Shown here: positions 6,593 through 15,616 of the stretch, piece by piece | Position numbering within the stretch: the first letter of the stretch is position 1 | Layout of the letters: the number at the start of each line of letters is the position of its first letter | Origin: Bdellovibrionaceae bacterium UBA6502 | GTDB taxonomy: Bacteria; Bdellovibrionota; Bdellovibrionia; Bdellovibrionales; UBA840 | Assembly (NCBI GenBank): GCA_002436415.1 | Contig: DJMA01000018.1 | Coordinates: 1-64,000 of the forward strand | Direction: 5' to 3' | DNA: 64,000 bases | Translations under genes and position numbers: made by a program | Notes under the pieces: generated by a model | Databases searched by the model: none | What the model was told of the DNA's origin: nothing | Seen by the model: the letters and a program-made list of their open reading frames with translations, nothing else

Positions 6593-7939
6593 TCAAAACA
6601 TCGGTAAAGAAGCTGTCGACTTCCTAATAAAAATGGAGGACTTATAGCCTTGCTCTTCTAGCTCATCTTCAAGGGTAAAATAAAAAGAAAAAGGCACTGC
6701 AACACTGTAAGGAGAATGTGAATGACTGATTTCATACTTCTTGCACCCAGGGGAAAAACAAGCCCAAGTATTCAACTCCTTATACCTTAACTGAATGTTT
6801 AATATCTTCTTAGACTCTGACGCTTGTGACAATCTATTATCTAAAGACTTGAGCATTGGAACAAAGCTAGAATTCGAATCTGTCCCCACTTTCAATGAGG
6901 CATGTATATCACCTGTTAGAATTACTGCACGATCAAAATCTTCATTACTTAACTTTTCGAAAATCAATTCAGACATTTTATTATCACGCATCTGTGCGCT
7001 AAGCCCTTCTGCATGATCAAAACAAAGCACTTTGACGTTCTGTAATTTAGCAAGGCCCTGCAAAAGCTCTAACATTGCTTTGCTAGCTCTTCCATCTTGA
7101 AACTGAGAATTAAAAAATTCTGATTCTTTCAAAACACTTATATCTAAATTTTTTAGAAACTGATCGACCCTATGCTGTTCAGTTCTAGGAATTTCTAAAC
7201 CAACCAACAATTTACTAGCCCCTAAACTCAGGCTTTTTACTATGCTATGGAATAAGTCTATCGACTCATTGTTTCCATGAACCTCACCGATTGCAATTAC
7301 ATCATGGTTTTCGAAATAGGCATTTAGCGGGCTACTAATTTTATGTATATTTTGTATTTCAATTGCAGTTGCATTAAGTCTATCAATTTCCGTTTCTCGC
7401 GGTGTACAAGTTTTCGAGTAAGCTTCCTTATAGAAACTGTCAGGGCAACGCAAAAACGAGTCTACTATTCGCAAATTCATTCTATTATAGGGCGAGTCTC
7501 CCGAGTAAAGGCGCTCTCTAAAGTTTAACAGTGAGTCTCTGTCTTTTTTTAAAAATGCTATGCTAGCATTAACATAATCGTTCCACTTAAAACCTGATTT
7601 ATCTTGGTCTTGATCGCTTTTGCTTAGTTCAAAGTACTTAATCGCATTTGAGGATAAATTTGCAAAAGCGTACATTTGCCCTATATGCCAACTAGAAGTC
7701 CTTTTTTCCCAGTCCAACATATTAGTAAAGTTGTTTTCTCGAAATTTAACCTGAAGTTCTGCTGCCTCTTTATAGCAAGATTTAACCCCTAAAGCTCTCC
7801 AGCCCGTAGAGCCTTGGTCGAAATCATAAAAGTTCATGCTCAAATAACTTTCTAACTGAGTTTCAGATATTTCACAAACTGATAGCTTTGCTAAAGAAAA
7901 TTCTGGAAATATGAATAATAGAAAGAATAGTAATTTCAT
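6593..7939 (-). CDS. Secreted protein with ChaN/EreA-like C-terminal domain
   Basis: A 448-residue protein with a signal peptide (about 1-17). Residues 20-190 are helical and may be TPR-like. The C-terminal half resembles the ChaN/EreA/TraB superfamily: VIAIGEVHGNNE near 213-224, VGLEIPRTEQHRV near 246-258, and ILTGDIHASL near 342-351. ChaN members bind haem or metals and EreA members are esterases; both use the conserved Glu/His set seen here. The exact substrate cannot be told. It is a single-gene unit on the minus strand with about 650 bp of non-coding and decayed sequence on its 3' side. Confidence 0.55.
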   Translation of the reverse strand: MKLLFFLLFIFPEFSLAKLSVCEISETQLESYLSMNFYDFDQGSTGWRALGVKSCYKEAAELQVKFRENNFTNMLDWEKRTSSWHIGQMYAFANLSSNAIKYFELSKSDQDQDKSGFKWNDYVNASIAFLKKDRDSLLNFRERLYSGDSPYNRMNLRIVDSFLRCPDSFYKEAYSKTCTPRETEIDRLNATAIEIQNIHKISSPLNAYFENHDVIAIGEVHGNNESIDLFHSIVKSLSLGASKLLVGLEIPRTEQHRVDQFLKNLDISVLKESEFFNSQFQDGRASKAMLELLQGLAKLQNVKVLCFDHAEGLSAQMRDNKMSELIFEKLSNEDFDRAVILTGDIHASLKVGTDSNSSFVPMLKSLDNRLSQASESKKILNIQLRYKELNTWACFSPGCKKYEISHSHSPYSVAVPFSFYFTLEDELEEQGYKSSIFIRKSTASLPMF

Positions 7940-8013
7940 AATTGCCCCCCACCTTTCGTAGCAGGAAACTTTAAATAAATCTAGTGTGTGTATATAAAAA
8001 ATGTAACATGCGG

Positions 8014-8253
8014 CTACGCATCTAAGCCCCCCCTATCATCCTCCGAAAAAGTGCTAAGGAGTTCTGTTAAAATGCAAAGTTCGTATGGAATCGATTTCCT
8101 ATTATTAAGAGCTTTAACGCGACGACCAATAAATATCGACAGTGGCTTCATAATCACACAACTAGTGGAAAAATGAAGCGATCTACTCGGATTAAATTTA
8201 AGAAACTTTTTCTTAAGGAAACGAATAGAAGAAGTGATACGAAGCAAAGACAT
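8014..8253 (-). CDS. Doubtful small hypothetical protein
   Basis: A 79-codon frame occupies most of the 325-bp gap between the ChaN-like and LamG genes, with GAGGG close before its ATG and 11 bases after the LamG lipoprotein stop. The product is basic at the N-terminus and acidic at the C-terminus, with no recognised domain. It could be the last gene of that operon or chance; nothing else was seen in this gap. Confidence 0.25.
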   Translation of the reverse strand: MSLLRITSSIRFLKKKFLKFNPSRSLHFSTSCVIMKPLSIFIGRRVKALNNRKSIPYELCILTELLSTFSEDDRGGLDA

Positions 8254-8264
8254 ATCCCTCTATC

Positions 8265-11200
8265 TTAGGATTCTTCACCTTCTTGGGTAATAGAGAATTC
8301 ATGTAGCTCACAAGACTGACCATTGTTTCCTGTTAGATAGGCTCTCATGTACAGAGGGCCTTGACTAATAAAGTCTTTTAAATTGGAGCTTATTTGACTC
8401 ACTGTGTTTGCTTGAGATGCATCATCTGAAGCAGCCACCCAAGTACCAGCAGAATAGTAGTAAAAAGAAACTCCATCTTTAGAGAACTGATATTTAACAC
8501 TACAACTACCTACTACAGTTTCTTCCACTTTAACTATTTCATCAGTAACAGTTACAGAAGAGTTTGCCGTCACACTAGGAGAGACATCGTAGTATTTATT
8601 GGAGGCCTCAAAAATGACCGTTGAAAGACTAGGGAGGCAAGCTTCACTGCTACAGGAAGTATTTTCCTCAGCTTCCAATAAAACACGGTATTGAAAATAC
8701 CTTGCTTGAACAGGAGTGTAGTTATTGAGTAGGCTGTCGGTAAACTTAAATTTATTCCCACCCTCCATAACTTGGCCTTCGAGATAAATCTCTTGGGAAC
8801 TACATATTTTATCACCACCCGATCCACAACTCGTAAACATACTAGAAAGATTAGCACTAGACCGGTTGTATAGCTCAGAAAAATAAGTCGTACCATCTCC
8901 CCCTGGCCCTTTCCATTCAGGAGAAAGAGAGCAAGTTTCATCGGAACAAACCCTAAGCTGATACCTAATCCTATTAGCAGCTCGACGGTAAAGATCTTTA
9001 ACTTCGTTATTGGAAATCGCACGTCCCCACACAGCCACCTCATCGATTGAACCCTTAAACGCGTACGAGATACTGTCATAACTTCCAATTCTCATGGGAA
9101 AACTCCCCCCCACGCCTAGGCCGCCACCGTGGCAACTCCCATCTGGATTACCATTAATAAATAACTGAAAACAACTTCCATTGTAAACCATTGCGACATG
9201 AGTCCACTCATGTAAAGCTATTGAATTCGTCGATTCAAAGAAAGAAGATGTTTTATCATTATAAACCATCAACTTGTCAGTATTGCCTAGCCCTAGTACA
9301 AAAGAACTTGCAGCACTACTAGCTTTGTGAATTGTTATTATTCTATTACTTATATTCGTGTTGGTCGTACTAACTATCTTCGTTGGTTGAATCCAAACTG
9401 AAGCAGAGATTGGATGATTGTCACTCGGCACAAATACATCAGAAGAGACGGTGATTATAGAGTCATTTGCGGCAGAACCAAAATTACCTGAAGATCGATT
9501 TAAAATACCATTACTTTGTGTACTAACGCTCCCCGTTCTATAGGCATGATTAGCATTTCCGGATTGGTCTCGAATCTCATCCTTAATACCACTCCAAGAG
9601 GCTTCGTTCATAGGCCAATAAGCGATAAGGTCAGTAGTTAGATCCCCACTCATAGCAGAGTAGCTGGTTATATCCTCACTTCTTTCAGTCAGCTCCTTCA
9701 TATATGCTAAATCAGTCACTCCTGAAAAAGATAAAAGATTCCTCGTTGATTTCAAATCAATAACAGGTGATTCGTAATTCGCTCCGTATTTTTGTTTTTG
9801 ATTATTGTAGATTCTGGTGATATCGGCATTCGTTAAGCTAACTTTAAAGATTGAAACATCATCAGCATACCCATCAAAAAAGTTACTTCCCCCGAATTTT
9901 TTCCCGATAACAACATCACCATTTGCTGAAGAAAAATTAAAACTAGCCGGAATTGTGTCAATCAAAAGAGAATTACGGTATAAGCTAAGTTTACTACCAT
10001 CAAAGGTTCCACAGACATGATGCCAATTACCATCATTACTAATTACTGAATCATTAATCGTATAGGCTGTTCCATCATCAACAGAAAAGTGAAGAATACC
10101 ATTTTGAAAATAGATTCTAAGGTCATCGCCTCCACTATGTGATAAACTTAACAGACGATTATAGTTTATTAAACTTGCTGAGGAGTTATACCACGCACAA
10201 GTGCTTAGCTGTGTCCAAGCAGTTATATCTAAAGCTTCAGGCTCAATTTTACCATCTACTCCATTAAAGATAGCCGCTTGCCCACCTACCTTAGAAGTAC
10301 TTGTAAAAGAAACACCACCCGATGAAGAAGCGTGTTTTCTTTTCCCCGAAGAATCCCCATAATTACCATCTAACTTCCAATATCCTTCAATATCATTCCA
10401 ATGTGGTGTCCAAGCGTGAGATAGCCCTGTCTCCTCTGCATAAAATACTGATTGAGCTTCATAAATTTCAAGCGTTTCCTCTTCCGTTAAGGCTAAGTTC
10501 CACACAGCCAATTCATCAATGAATCCGCCTGGCATTTCATCAGGATACTTAGATGAAGCATAATTGCTCCCTAACAAAAATTTAAGACTACCGTAATTAT
10601 TTGTTTCTACAGATCCGCTAAGAACTTCAACACCATTCAAGTATAAAGTTTGCTTGGTCGCTGGCGAGTCTGTTCTCGTTACCACTATATGATTCCACCG
10701 GTCTCTAGTAAGGTTTACCTCCCCATGATTTCCAGAACCGGAACAGCCTGAAGATGAGAAGCTTAGCTTTCCCGAAGCATCATTATAAGTAAGCTTGGGA
10801 TTGTAATGACAACCCCCGTTGGACCGCCCTCTATGCAATAGTGTTCCAGACTCCCCGGGATAATACCAAAAAGAGATCGTATAGTTTAAGAGACGGGACG
10901 CACTCGACTCCAATTCTACATAGGAAGAAGAGTTTAAACTAGCAGCTTGCCCGACTTTTCCTTGAGCATAAGATGGGGGCGCCCCAGATGTACCATTACG
11001 TATACCTTTTTCATCTTTAAGGTCTCCTTCAAATCGCCAATATGCCCGTAGGTCTTCAGATTTACCAGGTAATATTGTATTTACATGAGTGGCATCCGTG
11101 TCAACCCGCATTTGTATCAATTCATTTGAGTACTTTGTCGCTAGATAACTGCCCTCTAGAAAGTCACTACCTTTGTATGTTGTATCTAACTCTTTCAGAG

Positions 11201-11435
11201 CAGCTCGCCCCGAAGACAAGTCTACTACATTGGAATCAAAACTATAAGCCAAGCTATCTGTAAAGTCCCATGAAACCTTTATTGTATTAGTGTTCGAAAC
11301 ACCAGGACAGTTACCATCCTCCAATCTAGTATAAGGACAAAAGTCATCGTTCCCTATCAATGGTATCTTATCTAGACAAGATACAAGGTTTAGAGAAAGC
11401 AATATAAAACTCAGTTGATTCGTAATTTTTTTCAA
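8265..11435 (-). CDS. Surface lipoprotein with three LamG-like lectin domains
   Basis: A 1056-residue protein with a lipoprotein signal (LVSC, Cys20). Three concanavalin A/LamG_3-type domains follow, at about 125-330, 345-545 and 600-800. Each opens with a YW-x-F/L/M segment and has the usual DWxHVA/VxT, GxxDEVxxW and late YN/YR motifs. The rest is beta-rich and includes a cysteine-containing region at about 810-960. Such proteins usually bind glycans or other surface ligands. Translation starts at TTG in a TTGA overlap with the preceding LysM gene, so the two are coupled and probably act together at the cell surface. Confidence 0.75.
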   Translation of the reverse strand: MKKITNQLSFILLSLNLVSCLDKIPLIGNDDFCPYTRLEDGNCPGVSNTNTIKVSWDFTDSLAYSFDSNVVDLSSGRAALKELDTTYKGSDFLEGSYLATKYSNELIQMRVDTDATHVNTILPGKSEDLRAYWRFEGDLKDEKGIRNGTSGAPPSYAQGKVGQAASLNSSSYVELESSASRLLNYTISFWYYPGESGTLLHRGRSNGGCHYNPKLTYNDASGKLSFSSSGCSGSGNHGEVNLTRDRWNHIVVTRTDSPATKQTLYLNGVEVLSGSVETNNYGSLKFLLGSNYASSKYPDEMPGGFIDELAVWNLALTEEETLEIYEAQSVFYAEETGLSHAWTPHWNDIEGYWKLDGNYGDSSGKRKHASSSGGVSFTSTSKVGGQAAIFNGVDGKIEPEALDITAWTQLSTCAWYNSSASLINYNRLLSLSHSGGDDLRIYFQNGILHFSVDDGTAYTINDSVISNDGNWHHVCGTFDGSKLSLYRNSLLIDTIPASFNFSSANGDVVIGKKFGGSNFFDGYADDVSIFKVSLTNADITRIYNNQKQKYGANYESPVIDLKSTRNLLSFSGVTDLAYMKELTERSEDITSYSAMSGDLTTDLIAYWPMNEASWSGIKDEIRDQSGNANHAYRTGSVSTQSNGILNRSSGNFGSAANDSIITVSSDVFVPSDNHPISASVWIQPTKIVSTTNTNISNRIITIHKASSAASSFVLGLGNTDKLMVYNDKTSSFFESTNSIALHEWTHVAMVYNGSCFQLFINGNPDGSCHGGGLGVGGSFPMRIGSYDSISYAFKGSIDEVAVWGRAISNNEVKDLYRRAANRIRYQLRVCSDETCSLSPEWKGPGGDGTTYFSELYNRSSANLSSMFTSCGSGGDKICSSQEIYLEGQVMEGGNKFKFTDSLLNNYTPVQARYFQYRVLLEAEENTSCSSEACLPSLSTVIFEASNKYYDVSPSVTANSSVTVTDEIVKVEETVVGSCSVKYQFSKDGVSFYYYSAGTWVAASDDASQANTVSQISSNLKDFISQGPLYMRAYLTGNNGQSCELHEFSITQEGEES

Positions 11436-12436
11436 AACTCAACCCCGATACTCGCACCTATTTCAATGCTTTTATTTGTTTGCTCCAAAGAATCCGTAGT
11501 TAAACTGTCTTGCCCGTAAGAAACAGAAATCGTAAAGCTTCTTCCTTCTAATTCATAAGTTGACTCTGACCCGACTTCCCAAAAACTTCCCCATTCCGTT
11601 TCATAAGCTGATTGCTTAGTAGGGAAAATCCCCCCCGCATTCCAAAAAGCATAAACAGTATAAGGTCTTTTAAATCGAATTACGGTGTGCTTACCAGCAA
11701 TTTTTAGAACTGGTGTTACAACTTTATCAATATTAAGAATGGAACCACTGTCAGAGTTCAATATAAGATTTTCGACAAGGCCCATACTGCCTTCAAACAA
11801 ATGGCTCTCTTGAAAATTCCACTTTATTCCAGTAAAAGCATCCATTTTCAGAATAGTATCACCAGACAAAGTTTTATTGCTAGCAACTTTAAACTTGAAC
11901 TTCCTCATAGAACCTTCTAGAAAATAATGCACATCTTCATTCCATTTATGTTCCCAACGAAGAAAATATCCATAGCCTAAATCAGAGTTTGAAATTTCAC
12001 TCGCATTACTCAACTTTTCTAGGGCTTTAAGGCTCTCAGAGGAAAGTTTAATCCCAAAAATAATAGATTGGTGCAAAGATACTTCATCTGATTTCGTAAC
12101 TTTTTTCACTAGAGGAGTTTTCACAACACCATTTTCACCAATCGCTTGTCTCATATTTTTAGATTGAGAAGAAAGTTCTAATTGCGTGTATTCACCATCC
12201 CCCTTCGGAAGCTCTAAAGTAATTCCTGGATCTAGCATATGAACAGATTGAAGCTTAGGATTTAAGCGTTTGACCTTTTCTAGGTTATTGCCGGGCCCAT
12301 AAATCCTTCCCGGTACATTTCGATAAAGCACTTCACCTAAAGTATCACCTTTTCTTACTACATACGTCACCGTATTTCCTGGTAAAGAAATCATCGTGCA
12401 TACTAATACTACTAACGCTTTAGTTGTTGAACTCAT
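11432..12436 (-). CDS. LysM-domain protein with predicted outer-membrane beta-barrel
   Basis: A 334-residue protein: signal sequence (about 1-23), then a LysM-like domain at about 24-75 (YVVRKGDTLGEVLYR then LDPGITLELP) expected to bind peptidoglycan. After a linker, about 140-334 is a series of alternating amphipathic strands ending in GASIGVEF with a terminal Phe, typical of outer-membrane barrels. It may tie the outer membrane to the wall and help present the LamG lipoprotein encoded immediately after it with a 4-base overlap. The function is inferred. Confidence 0.65.
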   Translation of the reverse strand: MSSTTKALVVLVCTMISLPGNTVTYVVRKGDTLGEVLYRNVPGRIYGPGNNLEKVKRLNPKLQSVHMLDPGITLELPKGDGEYTQLELSSQSKNMRQAIGENGVVKTPLVKKVTKSDEVSLHQSIIFGIKLSSESLKALEKLSNASEISNSDLGYGYFLRWEHKWNEDVHYFLEGSMRKFKFKVASNKTLSGDTILKMDAFTGIKWNFQESHLFEGSMGLVENLILNSDSGSILNIDKVVTPVLKIAGKHTVIRFKRPYTVYAFWNAGGIFPTKQSAYETEWGSFWEVGSESTYELEGRSFTISVSYGQDSLTTDSLEQTNKSIEIGASIGVEF

Positions 12437-12633
12437 CCGCTCTTACTCCACTTTGCTTTTCGGCAAAAACTGAATTTTAGTTTAATCTGAGGCCCAAGAA
12501 AGTGCTCTATAATGAGACGAAACTTAAACTTTCTATGCACAATGGAAAAATTATTTATTTAATAAACTGATTACACTTTTAATTTTGTAACAAACTATTT
12601 TGGGGTGATATATTTAATATTTACTTAGCTTAG

Positions 12634-12942
12634 AAATATTCATACCCCCCTTCAGTCTTCTCAATCTTCGCTTCTCCAGCTGGTTCAGGGAGCAAGTCTC
12701 TTAAGCCAACCGAGCAACGTTGGGTTGCCAAACTCGAAATCCCTCTTGAGTACAATAAAGCTCGAACAGAAAATCAGCGCTACCGCTCAGGAGCCAGTGA
12801 TCTTGTAACAGTCAATATTCGTGAAAACAATTTAGCTAAAATACAATTAAAACAGTTAGACTATTTGAAGCAATACAATATTTCAGTGGCTTTTCTAAAA
12901 GAGCTTTTAGTCGACTTTGTTAATCAACCAGAAAAAAAATGA
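12634..12942 (+). pseudogene. Start-less coding remnant
   Basis: An open plus-strand frame from a stop at 12631 to TGA at 12940 gives about 100 plausible residues, including ASPAGSGSKSLKPTEQRWVAK, NQRYRSGASDLVTVNI and KQLDYLKQYNISVAFLKELL. It has no ATG, GTG or TTG before its last third and no ribosome-binding site, so it looks like the 3' part of a truncated gene. The family was not recognised. The rest of the 722-bp gap (12437-13158) shows nothing clear. Confidence 0.45.
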
Positions 12943-13147
12943 TAACAAATAATTGCTTTACATTTAGAAATTGTAAAAAAAGAGTCCCCCAATTAACTTC
13001 AAGTTTTAAATTTATCTCAAGTACCGATAAAACAACAATAACAACAACATCAATTGATATCGCCTTGGAAACTTAGAGTATTTTTTAAAAAATTACACGC
13101 TTTCAACGCCTAGACTGTGCAGACTAGGTATGCGCCACTGAAAACAC

Positions 13148-13172
13148 AAAAGCCCCTACTACCTAGGCTTTT
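13148..13172 (-). terminator. Terminator overlapping the rhlE stop codon
   Basis: AAAAGCC (13148-13154) and GGCTTTT (13166-13172) form a stem whose minus-strand transcript ends in U residues. The hairpin includes the last codons and stop of the helicase gene. Confidence 0.5.
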
Positions 13173-14397
13173 TTAAACGCTCTACCTTACCCTTTTCTCT
13201 TTCAATTTTAGCTTTTGCTTTTCCCACTTTCATTAGCGGTGTATCAAAGGCTTTCTGAGAATGAAAGGGTTGCTTTGTTACTAATTCTACTGACTCTTTA
13301 GTGAGTTTTTCTGCGTGAGCTAAGTAGGATTTTTCATCTCCTGTTGTAAAACTAATGGCATAACCTTTTTCTCCAGCCCTACCGACACGGCCGATTCTGT
13401 GGACGTAGCTTTCTGCAATATGGGTTAACTCATAGTTTATTACATGAGTGACACCTTTTATATCCAAGCCCCTAGCGGCAACATCTGTTGCAACTAAAAT
13501 ATCCGTGCTTCCTTTAGCAAACTCATTTATAGCTTGTTGACGAGCCGCCTGTAACTTATCTCCGTTAATAACAGAAACCCTAAATCCCTTCTTCGCTAAC
13601 TCTTGACCCAATTTACGAGTGGTTCGTTTCATGTCGACAAATACCAAAAACTTTCCATCAGGGTTTTCTTCGATCACATGAAACAATAGTTTAAGCTTAT
13701 GTTCTTTATCCACATACATCACTTTCTGATCTACGTCGGCTGACACGGTCGCCGGTGGCGCAACTTCAATGAGACTTGGATTTTTCAATATACTTTCTGA
13801 TAAAGTCTTTACTTCTTGGGACATCGTCGCCGAGAAAAACAGGTTTTGTCTTTTTTCAGGAAGCATTCTTAGAAGGTCTTCCAGTTCTTCAATAAAACCC
13901 ATATCCAACATTCTATCTGCTTCGTCCAATACTAAATACTCGACAGAATCAAATTCAACTTTCTCGTACTCCCAAAGATCTAACAGTCGCCCTGGAGTTG
14001 CAACCAATACATCCACTCCCTCACGCAAGCTTTCGATTTGCTCAGCTTTACCGACTCCGCCATAAACCAAAGCAAAATTCAAATTGGTTAAATAAGCATA
14101 GGACTTTACTTTTTTAAACAACTGAATGGCAAGCTCTCTGGTTGGCGCTAAAATCAAAAGTCTACAACTTCTTTTTACTGGTTTAGATTTACTGCGAATT
14201 AAAAGCTCCAAAAGAGGTAAACAAAATGCAGCCGTTTTACCGGTCCCTGTCTGAGCGATTCCCAGAACATCTTTTGCATTTAATATTTCTGGTATTGCTT
14301 TTTGCTGAATCGCCGTGGGAGTCGTATATTTTAACTTCTTTAAAGACCTTTGAATCTCATCACAAAGTTGAAAATCTAAAAACTTGGAATTTATCAC
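13159..14397 (-). CDS. rhlE: DEAD-box ATP-dependent RNA helicase, RhlE type
   Basis: A 412-residue cytosolic helicase with all family motifs in order: Q motif near 25-33, AQTGTGKT, PTREL, TPGRL, DEADRMLDMGF, SAT, ATDVAARGLD and HRIGRVGRAG. It ends in a short basic tail (about 380-412). It unwinds structured RNA in ribosome assembly and mRNA turnover. The start is GTG at 14397 with AGGA upstream; an out-of-frame ATG overlaps it. It is a single-gene unit. RhlE and RhlB/SrmB-like members are hard to separate; the MINSKFLDFQL opening and short tail favour RhlE. Confidence 0.9.
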   Translation of the reverse strand: MINSKFLDFQLCDEIQRSLKKLKYTTPTAIQQKAIPEILNAKDVLGIAQTGTGKTAAFCLPLLELLIRSKSKPVKRSCRLLILAPTRELAIQLFKKVKSYAYLTNLNFALVYGGVGKAEQIESLREGVDVLVATPGRLLDLWEYEKVEFDSVEYLVLDEADRMLDMGFIEELEDLLRMLPEKRQNLFFSATMSQEVKTLSESILKNPSLIEVAPPATVSADVDQKVMYVDKEHKLKLLFHVIEENPDGKFLVFVDMKRTTRKLGQELAKKGFRVSVINGDKLQAARQQAINEFAKGSTDILVATDVAARGLDIKGVTHVINYELTHIAESYVHRIGRVGRAGEKGYAISFTTGDEKSYLAHAEKLTKESVELVTKQPFHSQKAFDTPLMKVGKAKAKIEREKGKVERLKKPR

Positions 14398-14782
14398 TCA
14401 TTTATCCTAACAAAAAAAGATTAGCCCTGAAAATGGCCCAACTAGCAGTTATAAGTAGAAACTCACCCAACTTACACTGAATCTAAGGTCTAGACGAGGA
14501 CAAAAACCTGAGTGTTGATTTTCTTCAAAAAACTAAGTGCAGTGATAAATCTGCAAACTGCATCTATTTTATAGGGCTCAAAAAGAGCCTAAATACATCT
14601 CAATACAGTGTACTTCTAACAGCAGTGTAAGCTTTATAGGAAGAAGACATTAGATCAAAAACAAATACGTAGTATGGTGCCAAAACAGTATAAAAAGGCT
14701 GTCTCTAAGAAGATTTAAAAGCATCACAATTCTATGAGTTAAAAAGTCTTTTTCAAATAAACATATTTTTTAATTGAGGGAA

Positions 14783-14911
14783 GAGAAGCCAAAAACTTTG
14801 GACAAAGAATTTTGAAAAAGACAAAAGCTCTTAATCTCTTGCCCATTTGCTAGGATGAAATAAAAAAATATCATTTGATCCTCGAAAAGTAGCTGCAAAA
14901 CTTGGCTTCTC
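14783..14911 (+). repeat. Nested inverted repeats upstream of the small beta-barrel gene
   Basis: GAGAAGCCAA (14783-14792) and TTGGCTTCTC (14902-14911) are perfect 10-bp arms. Inside, AGGAT (14852-14856) and ATCCT (14878-14882) flank partly paired A/T. Lying 50 bp before the next gene, it could be a structured leader RNA or a small remnant element. The rest of the 560-bp gap 14398-14961 holds no gene that I can support. Confidence 0.35.
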
Positions 14912-14961
14912 CTTGCAGAATAGGTAGGAATTACTAAACATTTAATTAAAGGAGATTGTTG

Positions 14962-15363
14962 TTGAAACACTTTAGCGTTGCCATTTTTCTTTTCCTATTC
15001 GCACCTCTTAACTCTTTTGCTTTTCAACAAAGTGATTTATCAGCAGGTTTAGTTTTAGGAACACCAACAGGTCTATCCGCAAAATACCAGCTTAATAGCC
15101 TCAATCATGTTCAAGCGGACATTGGTACCAATTACTTTGCCGCTGATTATATGTGGAGGCATAGGTACAAATTTTCGGTTCCAAACCTAACTTGGTTTTA
15201 TGGAGCCGGTGTAGCTTATAAAGAAGAAATTGGTGGTAGAGTATTAGCGAGCATAGAATACCAAATTGACAACTCCCCTTTTACTGCTTTTGCCAATACC
15301 TCATTTACCTTAACTGACAAAGCAAGACCCGGTATCGCTTTAGGCTGCCGTTTTCACTTTTAA
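14962..15363 (+). CDS. Small outer-membrane beta-barrel-like protein
   Basis: A 133-residue protein with a signal peptide (about 1-20, ending SFAF) and a body of short alternating strands ending in ALGCRFHF, an aromatic C-terminus typical of outer-membrane barrels. It has the GLVLGTPTGLSAKY pattern common in small bacterial surface proteins of unknown role. Three TTG codons lie in a row; the third, at 14962, is taken as start because GGAG ends 7 bases before it. It is a single gene followed by a large hairpin. Confidence 0.6.
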   Translation: MKHFSVAIFLFLFAPLNSFAFQQSDLSAGLVLGTPTGLSAKYQLNSLNHVQADIGTNYFAADYMWRHRYKFSVPNLTWFYGAGVAYKEEIGGRVLASIEYQIDNSPFTAFANTSFTLTDKARPGIALGCRFHF

Positions 15364-15379
15364 CTCACATTTTTCACAA

Positions 15380-15428
15380 GGATGGATTGAAACAAATTTC
15401 ATAAAGTTTTTTTGCGTTCAATCCATCC
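15380..15428 (+). terminator. Long-stem hairpin downstream of the beta-barrel gene
   Basis: GGATGGATTGAA (15380-15391) and TTCAATCCATCC (15417-15428) are perfect 12-bp arms around a 25-base loop, beginning 17 bases after the stop codon. There is no T-run after the stem (a run of seven lies in the loop), so termination is plausible but not certain. Confidence 0.45.
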
Positions 15429-15616
15429 CTTTGCCTCTCCAAAGCTTTCTAAAAAAGTTGAAATTTTTAACTTAAAATGACCGTAAGCGAATCCTTTTTC
15501 CTTCTGTGAAAATATAAATAAATCCAATCATAAAATTCTCAATTTAATACGTTTGATTAAAATTTTTAAGCCACCAAGCTTTAGGTACTTTTATTTAAGA
15601 CCGATAAATTACTGTT

